Shown one piece after another: positions 52,808-61,450 of a stretch of 64,000 nucleotides of DNA (position 1 is its first letter; each line of letters starts with the position of its first letter). A program made the translations under genes and the position numbers. The DNA lies in the NCBI GenBank assembly GCA_903885375.1, contig CAISIK010000118.1, positions 1-64,000 of the forward strand, written 5' to 3'. The stretch is from an uncultured Pseudomonadota bacterium (GTDB lineage: Bacteria > Myxococcota_A > UBA796 > SXON01). The notes beneath the pieces are model-generated. The model worked only from the letters and a program-made list of their open reading frames with translations, ran no database searches and was not told the DNA's origin.

Positions 52808-53380
52808 CTACTTCCCGAACAGGCTGGCCAGCTCGAGGGCGGCCTCGGGGAAGGGCGGCGCGCGCAGCACGCCCTCCACGGCCGCGATGTCGAGGATGAG
52901 GTAGCCATCGAGGTTCCAGCGCATCACGGTGACCTCTTCGCGCATCGGGTCGACCAGCCAGTAGTGGTCGACCTTGGCGGCATGGTACACGCGCCGCTTG
53001 TGCACGAGATCGTGCGGGGCGTTGCCGGGCGAGAGCACCTCGCACACCCAGTCCGGCACCAGGTGGATCGGAAAACCGGTGGGCCGGTTGGGCGCCCGCT
53101 CGCGCCGCCACCCCGCGAGGTCGGGTCGATAAACCTCGCGCAGCGTGAGCTGCACCGTGGGCTCGACGTAGATCCACCAGCCGCCCGGACCGCGGTCACC
53201 CCCGCCGGTGCGGTGGTAGCTGGACCGCACGCAGGCCAGCACCCCGGCCTGGGCGTCGGCATGCTCCCCGGAGGTCTCCACCCCGGAGAGCGCGCCATCC
53301 ACGAGCTCCAAGCGCGCATCCTCTCCGGCCGCCAGCAGCTCGGCGAGGGGCGAAGCGGGAAAACGCGCGGCGCTCGACAT
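52808..53380 (-). CDS. Uma2-family (DUF820) putative endonuclease
   Basis: RLELVDGALSG, VYRPDLAGW, PDWVCEVLSPGNAPHDLVHKRRVYHAAKVDHYWLVDP. Confidence 0.9.
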   Translation of the reverse strand: MSSAARFPASPLAELLAAGEDARLELVDGALSGVETSGEHADAQAGVLACVRSSYHRTGGGDRGPGGWWIYVEPTVQLTLREVYRPDLAGWRRERAPNRPTGFPIHLVPDWVCEVLSPGNAPHDLVHKRRVYHAAKVDHYWLVDPMREEVTVMRWNLDGYLILDIAAVEGVLRAPPFPEAALELASLFGK

Positions 53381-53402
53381 GCCGCATTGTACCGCGGCCC
53401 GT

Positions 53403-54113
53403 TCAGGAGCGCGAGACGGTGTACAGCTCGCTCAAGCCGTGGGGAAGCGGCAGCGGCGCGGGCCGGAAGTCGAGGACGGTGCCCTCCACATCGAGGCGGC
53501 GGGGCACCGAGCCCGCCTCGATCCAGGCGAGCACCGCCACCCGGAGCCAGCGGGGGCCGGCGTCGGTCACGAACTCGGGGGCGCCCGCGGTATCGCTCAG
53601 GCCGAGCGTGGTGTGCCGCGGCCGCGCGCCGTCGGTGAAGCGGAGCTGCACGCCGCGGAGCTCCGCCGGGACGGCCGGGGGAAACAGCGGCCCCACGGCG
53701 TCGGCGGGGCCCACCGCGAGGTCGAGCGCGGCGCGACGGGTGAGCGCCACCAGCTCGGGGGCGGCGTCGGGGTGGGGCCAGGGGCCGCACCAGCCGAGGG
53801 CCGCGAGCGCGAGGACGGCACGGGCCTGTTTCACGCGCGGCGCCGCATCCTCCCGCTCCCCCAGCACCCACCCCACCTCGCCCTCGGGCACCTCGCCGGA
53901 GAGCAGCCGGTCGAGGTCGGCAGGCTGGGCGAGCAGGCGCGCATCGACCGGCTCCCCGCCCCAAGGGACGACCCGGTCGGTCGCGAGGAGCAGCGCGTCG
54001 TCTCCACACTGGAGCGCCAGCCGCGCCCCGCGCAGCCAGTCACCCCCGAAGGGCGAGCGCCGCAAACGGTCCAGGAGCGGCAGCGCCACCCGCGAAGCGA
54101 GGGGCGAGGACAC
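53403..54113 (-). CDS. Hypothetical protein
   Basis: Coherent codon usage; 1-bp gap from CotH gene stop. Confidence 0.6.
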   Translation of the reverse strand: MSSPLASRVALPLLDRLRRSPFGGDWLRGARLALQCGDDALLLATDRVVPWGGEPVDARLLAQPADLDRLLSGEVPEGEVGWVLGEREDAAPRVKQARAVLALAALGWCGPWPHPDAAPELVALTRRAALDLAVGPADAVGPLFPPAVPAELRGVQLRFTDGARPRHTTLGLSDTAGAPEFVTDAGPRWLRVAVLAWIEAGSVPRRLDVEGTVLDFRPAPLPLPHGLSELYTVSRS

Positions 54114-54114
54114 C

Positions 54115-55278
54115 TCAGCCGGACTCGAGTTCCGCGCGAACGACGCCCGGACGGGCCTCCACCCAGCTCCGGAGCTCGATCAGCGCGTCCCTGCAGCCGT
54201 AGTCGCCCCACTGGCTGCGCGGGTCGGTGCGGCAATCGTTCTCGATGCGGGCGGTCTCCGCCTCCACCCAACCGCTGAAGCCCGAGTCCTCCCAGGTGGT
54301 AAGCGTGTCCTCCACGCGCTCGTGGAGGCGATCCGCGCACTCCGACGACGCGAGGCAGCGTTGGGCGAGCGCGCCGCCAATCTCCCCGTACAGCGGCTCA
54401 TCCCCGGCGAAGGCCTGATCGGCGCCCCAGGGAATGAGCGACCACTGCCCGGAGGGCGCGTGGTAGGCGTAGTAGTTGTTTCCCAGCGTGGTGTAGGCGT
54501 CGTCGTTGCTCGAGATGAGCTCCACCGCCCAGCCCGTGAGGAGGCGGTCCGCGTCGAAGTTCTCCTCCAGGAGCGTGAGGAACGTGGAAGGCGTGGAGGC
54601 CTCCACGGTGTCGATCATCGCTTCGAGGTCGGCGCGACTCGTGTCCACACCCTCCTTCTGTTCGAACAACCTGGCACAGCCCTCGGAGAAGTCGCCCCCG
54701 TAGCCGCCCTCGTAGAGGTTGCCTTCGTCGTCGTCCGGGAAGGCCCGTTCGAGGAAGTCGTCGTCAACCGTCTCGACCAGCGAGTAGAGGCCGAACCACT
54801 CACCGTTCACGGTGACCCGCGCGTACCCGTGGCGCGGGCTGGCGGTCCCCACCCGCTGGTGCAGCCCGTAGGAGAGGTGCTCCGAGGACATCGTGCTGTC
54901 CTGGATCATGTTGTTCAGCGTGAGGCGCTTCAGGCCGTGGAAGCGGCCTTCCGGGTCCCACTGGTGGAAATCGATCTTGAAGGCGGCCTTGGCGCTCATG
55001 TCGCGGAACGACGTCGATCCTTTGAGGTGAACGCCGGCATCCTGGCTCTCCCCGTCGTACGTGAACGTGACGTGGACGTCGGTGGTGGGGTCCGCCTCGA
55101 GCGAGGCGAGCGACGCATCATCGAGGGTGAGGGCGAAGTCGAGCGTGGTGTCGCCGAACGGAAAGTCCGCGCCGGGCTCGACGCCGGTGTCATCGGCGGT
55201 GTCTCCTCCGCCTTCCTCGGTGTCGGTGCTGCTGTCGAGGAGCTCAGTGCCACAAGCCAGCATCAGCAGGATCGTCAC
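54115..55278 (-). CDS. CotH-kinase-family lipoprotein
   Basis: GTG start, VTILLMLACGTE lipobox; GVHLKGSTSFRDMSAKAAFKIDFHQWDPEGRFHGLKRLTLNNMIQDSTMSSEHLSYGLHQRVGTASPRHGYARVTVNGEWFGLYSLVETVDDDFL. Confidence 0.9.
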   Translation of the reverse strand: MTILLMLACGTELLDSSTDTEEGGGDTADDTGVEPGADFPFGDTTLDFALTLDDASLASLEADPTTDVHVTFTYDGESQDAGVHLKGSTSFRDMSAKAAFKIDFHQWDPEGRFHGLKRLTLNNMIQDSTMSSEHLSYGLHQRVGTASPRHGYARVTVNGEWFGLYSLVETVDDDFLERAFPDDDEGNLYEGGYGGDFSEGCARLFEQKEGVDTSRADLEAMIDTVEASTPSTFLTLLEENFDADRLLTGWAVELISSNDDAYTTLGNNYYAYHAPSGQWSLIPWGADQAFAGDEPLYGEIGGALAQRCLASSECADRLHERVEDTLTTWEDSGFSGWVEAETARIENDCRTDPRSQWGDYGCRDALIELRSWVEARPGVVRAELESG

Positions 55279-55306
55279 GAGTCGCGCTCCGTCATGCGCT
55301 CATTCT

Positions 55307-55616
55307 AACCACGCGACAGCGCGAGACGACGGGGTCACAGCGCTCCAGAGAAGACGACCCTACCCCCCGCCGGGCCCGCGCCCGGGCCCAGAGTCGCAAG
55401 GCCCTACGAGGCTCGGGTCGTGCTGCTCAACCGTGGGCGCCCCTCGAAGTAGGCGACGGTCCCGCCCGGGCGGCCCGACAACAGCGGTGCGAGCGTGTCG
55501 GCGACGAGGCTCGACTTGCGCGCGCCGCTCGGGCCGGTCACCGCGAGGAGGAGGCCGAGGGTCGGCTCGGCGTCGCCTCCGCAGGTTGCACCCCGACAGA
55601 CCACGGAGGACGAGCC
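55307..55616 (-). pseudogene. Internally deleted fragment of a second uvrA-like gene
   Basis: GLLLAVTGPSGARKSSLVADTLAPLLSGRPGGTVAYFEGR matches GLLLAVTGPSGAGKSSLVADTLAPLLSDRPGLPVAGFEGR of the UvrA-like gene at 58844-61450; then ATLGPGAGPAGGRVVFSGAL* matches its C-terminus VRLGPGAGAAGGRVVFSGAV*. Confidence 0.85.
55312..55394. repeat. Direct repeat, copy 1 (pairs with 58821-58902)
   Basis: Shared CGCGACAGCGCGAG and exact 27-mer CGCTCCAGAGAAGACGACCCTACCCCC (55341-55367 and 58850-58876). Confidence 0.85.
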
Positions 55617-55778
55617 ACAATACCGCTTGGATGGCCGAGTTCGGCAATTTGGAGCCGCGTGTGATCTCGCCGATGCGGATGTCGACCTCGCGGCCGATTT
55701 CGATGTTCACATGGTAGTCGTAGTCGTTGTCGTCCTCGATGCCGATGACGGGGTCACCGTTGTCGGGTTCGTGGCCTC

Positions 55779-56081
55779 GTGTTCCGGCGATCCGTCGGCA
55801 TCGCCTGCTGGTTGCTCGCCCAACATTTCCTGCAACGATGCTCGGATTTGTCGGCTCAGGTCATCCGGGCGTCGCAGTCGGTCGTCCTCAACCTCGCGGA
55901 GGGCGCCGCCCGCGGCGGGCCCGCCGGGCGCTACCACTTCGACCGGGGTCGCATACGAATCGCGCTCGGTTCCGCCGCGGAGGTCAGCGCGGTGCTGGAT
56001 CTGGTGGATCGTCCGGATGTTGCGGTTCGTCCCGTCGAACTGCAGCGCGTCGGGGCCATGCTTCGCGGGCTCACCCGGTAG
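55779..56081 (+). CDS. Four-helix-bundle (S23 / IVP-like) protein, N-terminus possibly missing
   Basis: RASQSVVLNLAEGAARGGPAGRYHFDRGRIRIALGSAAEVSAVLDL matches four-helix-bundle signature; upstream in-frame TGA. Confidence 0.6.
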   Translation: MFRRSVGIACWLLAQHFLQRCSDLSAQVIRASQSVVLNLAEGAARGGPAGRYHFDRGRIRIALGSAAEVSAVLDLVDRPDVAVRPVELQRVGAMLRGLTR

Positions 56082-56282
56082 GGCCGGGCGGGCCCCTACG
56101 GTACGCCCGGAGCCTTCCGCGCATATCGACCAACGGGCATCGTGACGGCCCGTGGATAGTGCCGGTCTGTTCGACGTTCCGGGAGAACCAACCAACGCAG
56201 CTCGTTGAGCAAGAGGACTTCGCGATCGGACCCCTTCGACGGCGGCGTACCCGCTGAGAGGGGTGGTCCGTTCGGAGAAGCC

Positions 56283-56309
56283 GGCGGGTCTGTACCCGCC
56301 ATCTTTTCC
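56283..56309 (+). terminator. Rho-independent-like terminator (plus strand)
   Basis: GGCGGGT-CTGT-ACCCGCC followed by ATCTTTTCC. Confidence 0.45.
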
Positions 56310-56337
56310 GGATCATCAGCCGCCATCTTTTCCGGAT
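56296..56337. repeat. Two 18-bp direct repeats, period 24 bp
   Basis: CCGCCATCTTTTCCGGAT at 56296-56313 and 56320-56337. Confidence 0.9.
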
Positions 56338-56981
56338 TCCACAGCGATCAGCGCGTCCCGCTCCGCCGGGGTCTCGACACCTTCGGCCACGAGCTCAATC
56401 CCGAGGTCCCGGCAGAGCGCAATCATGGAGCCGATGAGGCGCTGGCGAACCGGGTCGCCGTCGACTCCACGAACCAGGGACATGTCGATCTTGGCGACTT
56501 CCGGGTTGAGGGCGGCAAAGGCGGCGAGGCCGGCATAGCCCGCTCCGAGGTCGTCGATCGCCACACGGAAGCCGAGCTCACGCAGCCGATCGATCCTCGC
56601 CCGCACGTCAGGAACGCGATCCAGGGAGCTCCGCTCGGTGATCTCGAGGACCACGCGCGCAGCGAGGCGGGAAAGCGCTGCATCGGAGGAGTAGAGGTGC
56701 TCATCGAGCAGATCCATCGGGTAGAGATTCACGAATACGAGACCTTCCGCCGGGGCCTCGACGCGCGCGCGGATGGCGCGGCCCAGGTCTGGCAAACGGT
56801 CAAGCCGTTCGGCTGCGTCAAGCAGCGCGCCGGGATGGGGGAGCTTCGCCTCTCGCGAGCGCACCAGCGCCTCGAAGGCGTACACGGTGCGCGTCGACCA
56901 GCGTACGATCGGCTGGTAGGCAAGCCAGAGCTCGGCAAGCGCGCTGCCGAACGCGGCTTCGAGCCCGACGAGGTCGCCGAC
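56316..56981 (-). pseudogene. EAL (c-di-GMP phosphodiesterase) segment, in frame with upstream REC but separated by TAG; C-terminus truncated
   Basis: LWLAYQPIVRWSTRTVYAFEALVRSRE, VFVNLYP, LEITERSS, AIDDLGAGYAGL, AKIDMSLVRG, VAEGVETPAE then early stop. Confidence 0.75.
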
Positions 56982-57425
56982 CTACCCGTCCGTGCGCCCG
57001 CTCAGCTCGAGCAGTTCACGCTTCAGGCGCGCGAGCCGGGAGAGGTGAACCGCCCGAGTCACCTCGCGACGGAGCTCCACCGGCGCCAGCGGCTTCGCGA
57101 GGTAGGACAACGCGCCCAGCCTGACCGCCTCCATCGCGGACCGGAGCTCGGGCGCACCAGTCACGAGCAGCACGGGGACGTCGAGATCGAGCTGCCGTAC
57201 GGCATGCAGTAGCGACAACCCGTTCATCCCGGGCAAGCCGATGTCGCTGATGACGACATCCGGGCGGCGTGCACGAAAAGCCGCCAGCGCCGCCTCCCCG
57301 TCCTGGACCAGGTCGAGCGTGCGCTCCGGGGATTCCAGAACCGGCTTCATGATCTGCAGCGTCGTACGATCATCATCGACCAGGAGAATATGAGAAACGT
57401 TCTCGTACGCGGGCGCTATCTGCAT
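56982..57425 (-). CDS. Response-regulator receiver (REC) domain protein
   Basis: HILLVDDDRTTLQIMKPVLE, DVVISDIGLPGMNGLSLL, VLLVTGAPEL, YLAKPLAPVEL; ends GRTDG-TAG. Confidence 0.88.
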   Translation of the reverse strand: MQIAPAYENVSHILLVDDDRTTLQIMKPVLESPERTLDLVQDGEAALAAFRARRPDVVISDIGLPGMNGLSLLHAVRQLDLDVPVLLVTGAPELRSAMEAVRLGALSYLAKPLAPVELRREVTRAVHLSRLARLKRELLELSGRTDG

Positions 57426-57589
57426 CGAGGGGACTCCAGGAGGTCTTTACGGGGACTACTGAGGCTCGCATTTAGCGCGGTCGAGCCTGAGCCCGCAAGA
57501 AGCGTGAGTAATCGCATCGGTGGGCCTTTTGCCCCCGGTTCGGTGCCGACCGGGTAGCGGTTCAGCGCCAATTTCCCTGACCTCACGAG

Positions 57590-57755
57590 CTACGTCGGGG
57601 CGGGCACCAAGCGGGGCGTGCCGTGCGTCGTCCGGCGCCAGATCACCCCGGACCGAATGCCCTGCTCTGCGGTGTTGTTGGTGGGTTCGACCCCCTCGAC
57701 GTCGAGAAACAGAAACACGGCCTCCCATTGCCGGAGCAGGTCGCGACCGAGCGGC
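57590..57755 (-). mobile_element. IS66-type transposase C-terminal remnant
   Basis: LLRQWEAVFLFLDVEGVEPTNNTAEQGIRSGVIWRRTTHGT matches IS66-type '..VEPTNNxAERxIRxxVIWRK..' signature. Confidence 0.75.
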
Positions 57756-58449
57756 CCCATCGGCTTCATGGAGGACATGTCGAACTCGGAGTGACACGCG
57801 GTGCACAGGGCGACATGGTCGGCGAGATAGGCGCCGTCCTCCGGGCTCGGCGCCTCCGACGGCGGCACGTGGGCAGGGGCCCCGCCGTCCGCCGGTGCGA
57901 TCGTGATCAGCGCGAGCATCACCTTGCCCAGCGGCCCCCACTCGCCGGCCGGGACCGGGTTGCGAACCGGTGGGACGGAGCGAAGGTAGGACAGGATGGC
58001 GATGAGGTCCTCATCGCTCGGCTTGGCCGCCGATACCGCCATGAACAGCGAGTAGCGCCCGTCCGCGAGCACGCCCGTCCGGATGGCGCGGGCCAGCTCG
58101 GCGTCGGTGCTGCGCCCGATGCCGGTCTCGGGGTCGGGGGTCAGGTTCGCGGCCCAGGTCCTAGCGATGGGCCCCATGGCGAACTCAAAGCAACCCTGAA
58201 GCGGCGTAGTGAGAACCTGCTCGGGGTGCTCGCGGACCGCGCCAGAGTGGCACTGCGCGCAGTGGGCCGGCCCCTGCACGAGGTAGCGGCCGCGTTCGAT
58301 CACCGCGGGGTCCATGCTCGCGGCGAGTCCTTCCGGGTAGGGAGTGGTGGGAACGAGACCCGGCTGGACCAGGTGGCGAAAGCATATCCGACGAACGCAC
58401 CGAGCCCGAGGAGCACGAGGGCGAAGCCGATGGCCAGATACTTCAACAT
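57756..58449 (-). pseudogene. Di-heme cytochrome c, frameshifted near 58350 and fused to the transposase remnant
   Basis: Signal anchor MLKYLAIGFALVLLGLGAFVGYAFATWSSRVSF in one frame; PTTPYPEGLAASMDPAVIERGRYLVQGPAHCAQCH...LCTACHSEFD in the adjacent frame; two CxxCH motifs. Confidence 0.75.
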
Positions 58450-58820
58450 ACGACGAAGCACGAGCGTGTCTACTTGTGAAAGCATGAGAATGTGGAATAT
58501 CGTACGAATGTTTAGCCACGAAGCCCGCCCGACACGCTTGTGTCCGCGTCGGCGCTTCTCCTGCCCGCCATCCCACCCTCGAGTCCTGGCGCCGCCACCG
58601 GGGGCCAGGATGCGCCTCTCCCAGCTTCTCCGGCCTTGCTCGACGCACGGCGGCACCTCGACACGCCCCTGCCTCCCTCGGCCCCAGGCGGACCGGGGCG
58701 CGCGTGCCGCCCGTGGAGGCCCTACCCGCGCCCGGCCCGCGGATCGTCGACAGCCTCGAAATCCTCGCGTCCGCCGTTAATCCGGAAATCTTCGGTGAAG
58801 ACCCGAGGCTCGTCCAACCC

Positions 58821-58902
58821 CGCGACAGCGCGAGCCGACGGGATCACACCGCTCCAGAGAAGACGACCCTACCCCCGGCCGCGCCTGCGCCCGGGCCGAG
58901 AC
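58821..58902. repeat. Direct repeat, copy 2 (3' end of UvrA-like gene)
   Basis: See copy 1 at 55312-55394. Confidence 0.85.
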
Positions 58903-61450
58903 GCACCTCCCAGTCGCACGCCTGCACGAACACCGGGTCGTGCTCCACGGCGATCACGCTCCCTCCGAGGGTGACGAGCCGGCGCAACGCCTCGATCAGC
59001 ACGGCTACGTCTGCAGGGTGGAGACCCACGGAGGGCTCGTCGAGCAGGTAGACCGCCCCCTCCACCTCGCCCGGCCGCCCGAGCTCCCGCGCGAGCCGGA
59101 TGCGCTGCGCCTCGCCGCCGGAGAGCGAGTCGACCCCCTGGCCCAGCGGCAGGTAGCCCAGGCCCAGGGCGTCGAGGGTTTCGAGCACGCCCCCGATGGC
59201 GGGCACCGCCCCGAAGAGCGCGCGCGCCTCGTGCACCCGCGCCGCGAGCACATCGCCGATCGAGTGCCCCTTCCACATGACCGAGAGCGTGGCCTCGTCG
59301 AACCGACGCCCCTCGCACACCTCGCAGGGCACGAGCACATCGGGCAGCACGTGCATCGAAACCCGCCGGGCGCCCTCCCCCTGGCAGGCTTCGCAACGCC
59401 CGCCGGCAACCGCCGTGGAGAACCGCTCGGCCCCGAAGCCGCGCGCCTTCGCTTCGGGCGTGCGGGCGAAGAGCTGGCGGATCGGGTCGAAAATGCGCGT
59501 GGCGGTGGCCACCGTGGAACGGGCGGTGCGGGCGAGGGCGGCGCCGTTCACGGTGACGAGGCGGCCCACCCGCTGGCGCCCCTCGAACCCGGCCACCGGG
59601 AGGCCCGGACGATCGGACAGGAGCGGCGCGAGCGTGTCGGCCACGAGGCTCGACTTGCCCGCCCCGCTGGGCCCCGTGACCGCCAGGAGCAGCCCGAGGG
59701 GCAGCTCGGCATCGCCGCGCAGGTTGCGGCCCGACAGCCCCCGCAGGACCAGCGCGCCCCGGGGCGCGAGCCGCGCATGCTCGGCCACGCCCGCGCGGCC
59801 GGAGAGCCACCGGCCCGTGAGGGTGTCGGCGAGGCGCAGCGCGGCCGGCGTGCCGGCAAAGACGATGCGCCCGCCCTCCGCGCCCGCCCCCGGGCCGACC
59901 TCGATCACGTGGTCGGCGGCGTCGATCACCGCGGGGTCGTGCTCCACGACGAGCAGCGTGTTGCCGGCGGCCACGAGCTCGCGGAGGAGGCCGACGAGCC
60001 GCGTTGTGTCGCTCTCGTGGAGGCCGGCGGTGGGCTCGTCGAGGACGTAGAGCACGCCGCTGAGCTGGTTGCCCACCTGCGCGCCGAGGCGGAGCCGCTG
60101 CCACTCGCCGCCGGAGAGGGTGCCGGCCGCGCGGCCGAGCGGGATGTAGTCGAGGCCCACCCGCACGAGAAAACCGAGGCGACGGGCCAGCTCGTCGAGC
60201 AGGGGGCCGGTGATGGCGGTGCGCGCGCCCTCCTCGAGCGCCAGAAGCGCCTCCTGCACCGTGAGGTCGAGCCGCTCGGGCAGGGAACGCCCGCCCCACG
60301 TGACGGCGCGGGCCTCCGGTGAGAGCCGCGCGCCGCTGCAGGCGGGGCAGGCGCGCTCCCGTGACCAGCGCTCCTCGGGGCGCTTGCGCGCCACCGCGAG
60401 GATGCCGTCGGTGCGCTCATCGCCGTTGAGGAGGCGGTCGCGCGCCTCCCACGGCAGGCTCGACCACGGCACCTCCGTAGGGATGCCGGCCTTCTCGGCC
60501 CACCGGAGCATCGTGGTGCGCTGGGCATCGGTCCACGGGAGCGCCGCACCTTCGGCGAGGGAGAGCACCGGATCGACCACGGCGGCGGCATCCACCTCGG
60601 TCACGGTGCCCACGCCGCGGCAGCCGGAGCACGCGCCCACCGGGGAGTTGAGCGAGAAGAGGCGCGGGCTCAGGGGCGGGAGCTCCCGGTCGCAGTTGCC
60701 GCAGCGCGGGCGTGTGGCGTACTCGCGGAGCTCGCCGCCGCAGTCGGCGAGGAGCGCGCCCCGACCGAGCTTCAGCGCCGTGGCCACGGCCTCCTGTACC
60801 CGCTCCCGGCGGTCCGGCGCCACCTTGAGACGGTCCACCACCACGTCCACCTCGAAGGGGCCCGCGCCGGCGGGGGGCGCTTCGTCGAAGAGCACCGGCT
60901 GGCCGTCCACCCGCCCCCGCAGGAACCCCTGGCGGGCGTGGGCTTCGAACAACGGGCGCAGGGGGCCCGGCCGGCTCTTCGCCACCCGCGCCATCACCAC
61001 GAGCGCGGTGCCCTCGGGCAGCGCGGACAGCTCGCGAACGATGACATCCACCGGCGTGCTCCGCACGATCGCGCCGCAGGTGGGGCAGGACTGGGTGCCG
61101 GCGCGGGCGTAGAGCACCCGGAGGAGGTCGTAGAGCTCGGCGGACGTGGCCACGGTGGCGCGCGCGCTCGGGCCGGACACGGTGCGTTGCGCCACGCCGA
61201 TGCTCGGGAGCAGGCCCGTCATCGTTTCGTACTGGGGGCGAGGGGCCTGGCCGACCTGGGCGCGGACCCAGCTCGACATCGACTCCACGAAGCGCCGCTG
61301 GGCCTCGGCGTGGAGCGTGTCGAAGGCCAGCGTGGTCTTGCCGGAGCCGCTCACGCCGCACACCACGGTGAGCGCGCGGTGGGGCACCTCCACCGTCACG
61401 GACTGCAGGTTGTGCTCCGCCGCGCCCTCCACGCGCAGGGTGCCGCTCAT
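58844..61450 (-). CDS. UvrA-like excinuclease ABC ATPase
   Basis: VVCGVSGSGKTTLAFDTLHAEAQRRFVESMSSWVRAQ; two LSGGE signatures (AAGTLSGGEWQRLRLG, VDSLSGGEAQRIRLA); Zn-finger Cys motifs; second Walker A GPSGAGKSS. Confidence 0.92.
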   Translation of the reverse strand: MSGTLRVEGAAEHNLQSVTVEVPHRALTVVCGVSGSGKTTLAFDTLHAEAQRRFVESMSSWVRAQVGQAPRPQYETMTGLLPSIGVAQRTVSGPSARATVATSAELYDLLRVLYARAGTQSCPTCGAIVRSTPVDVIVRELSALPEGTALVVMARVAKSRPGPLRPLFEAHARQGFLRGRVDGQPVLFDEAPPAGAGPFEVDVVVDRLKVAPDRRERVQEAVATALKLGRGALLADCGGELREYATRPRCGNCDRELPPLSPRLFSLNSPVGACSGCRGVGTVTEVDAAAVVDPVLSLAEGAALPWTDAQRTTMLRWAEKAGIPTEVPWSSLPWEARDRLLNGDERTDGILAVARKRPEERWSRERACPACSGARLSPEARAVTWGGRSLPERLDLTVQEALLALEEGARTAITGPLLDELARRLGFLVRVGLDYIPLGRAAGTLSGGEWQRLRLGAQVGNQLSGVLYVLDEPTAGLHESDTTRLVGLLRELVAAGNTLLVVEHDPAVIDAADHVIEVGPGAGAEGGRIVFAGTPAALRLADTLTGRWLSGRAGVAEHARLAPRGALVLRGLSGRNLRGDAELPLGLLLAVTGPSGAGKSSLVADTLAPLLSDRPGLPVAGFEGRQRVGRLVTVNGAALARTARSTVATATRIFDPIRQLFARTPEAKARGFGAERFSTAVAGGRCEACQGEGARRVSMHVLPDVLVPCEVCEGRRFDEATLSVMWKGHSIGDVLAARVHEARALFGAVPAIGGVLETLDALGLGYLPLGQGVDSLSGGEAQRIRLARELGRPGEVEGAVYLLDEPSVGLHPADVAVLIEALRRLVTLGGSVIAVEHDPVFVQACDWEVRLGPGAGAAGGRVVFSGAV

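Noticed and set aside
55779-56081. Diversity-generating retroelement, suggested by the Avd-like four-helix protein
   Set aside because: No reverse transcriptase and no template/variable repeat pair seen nearby.
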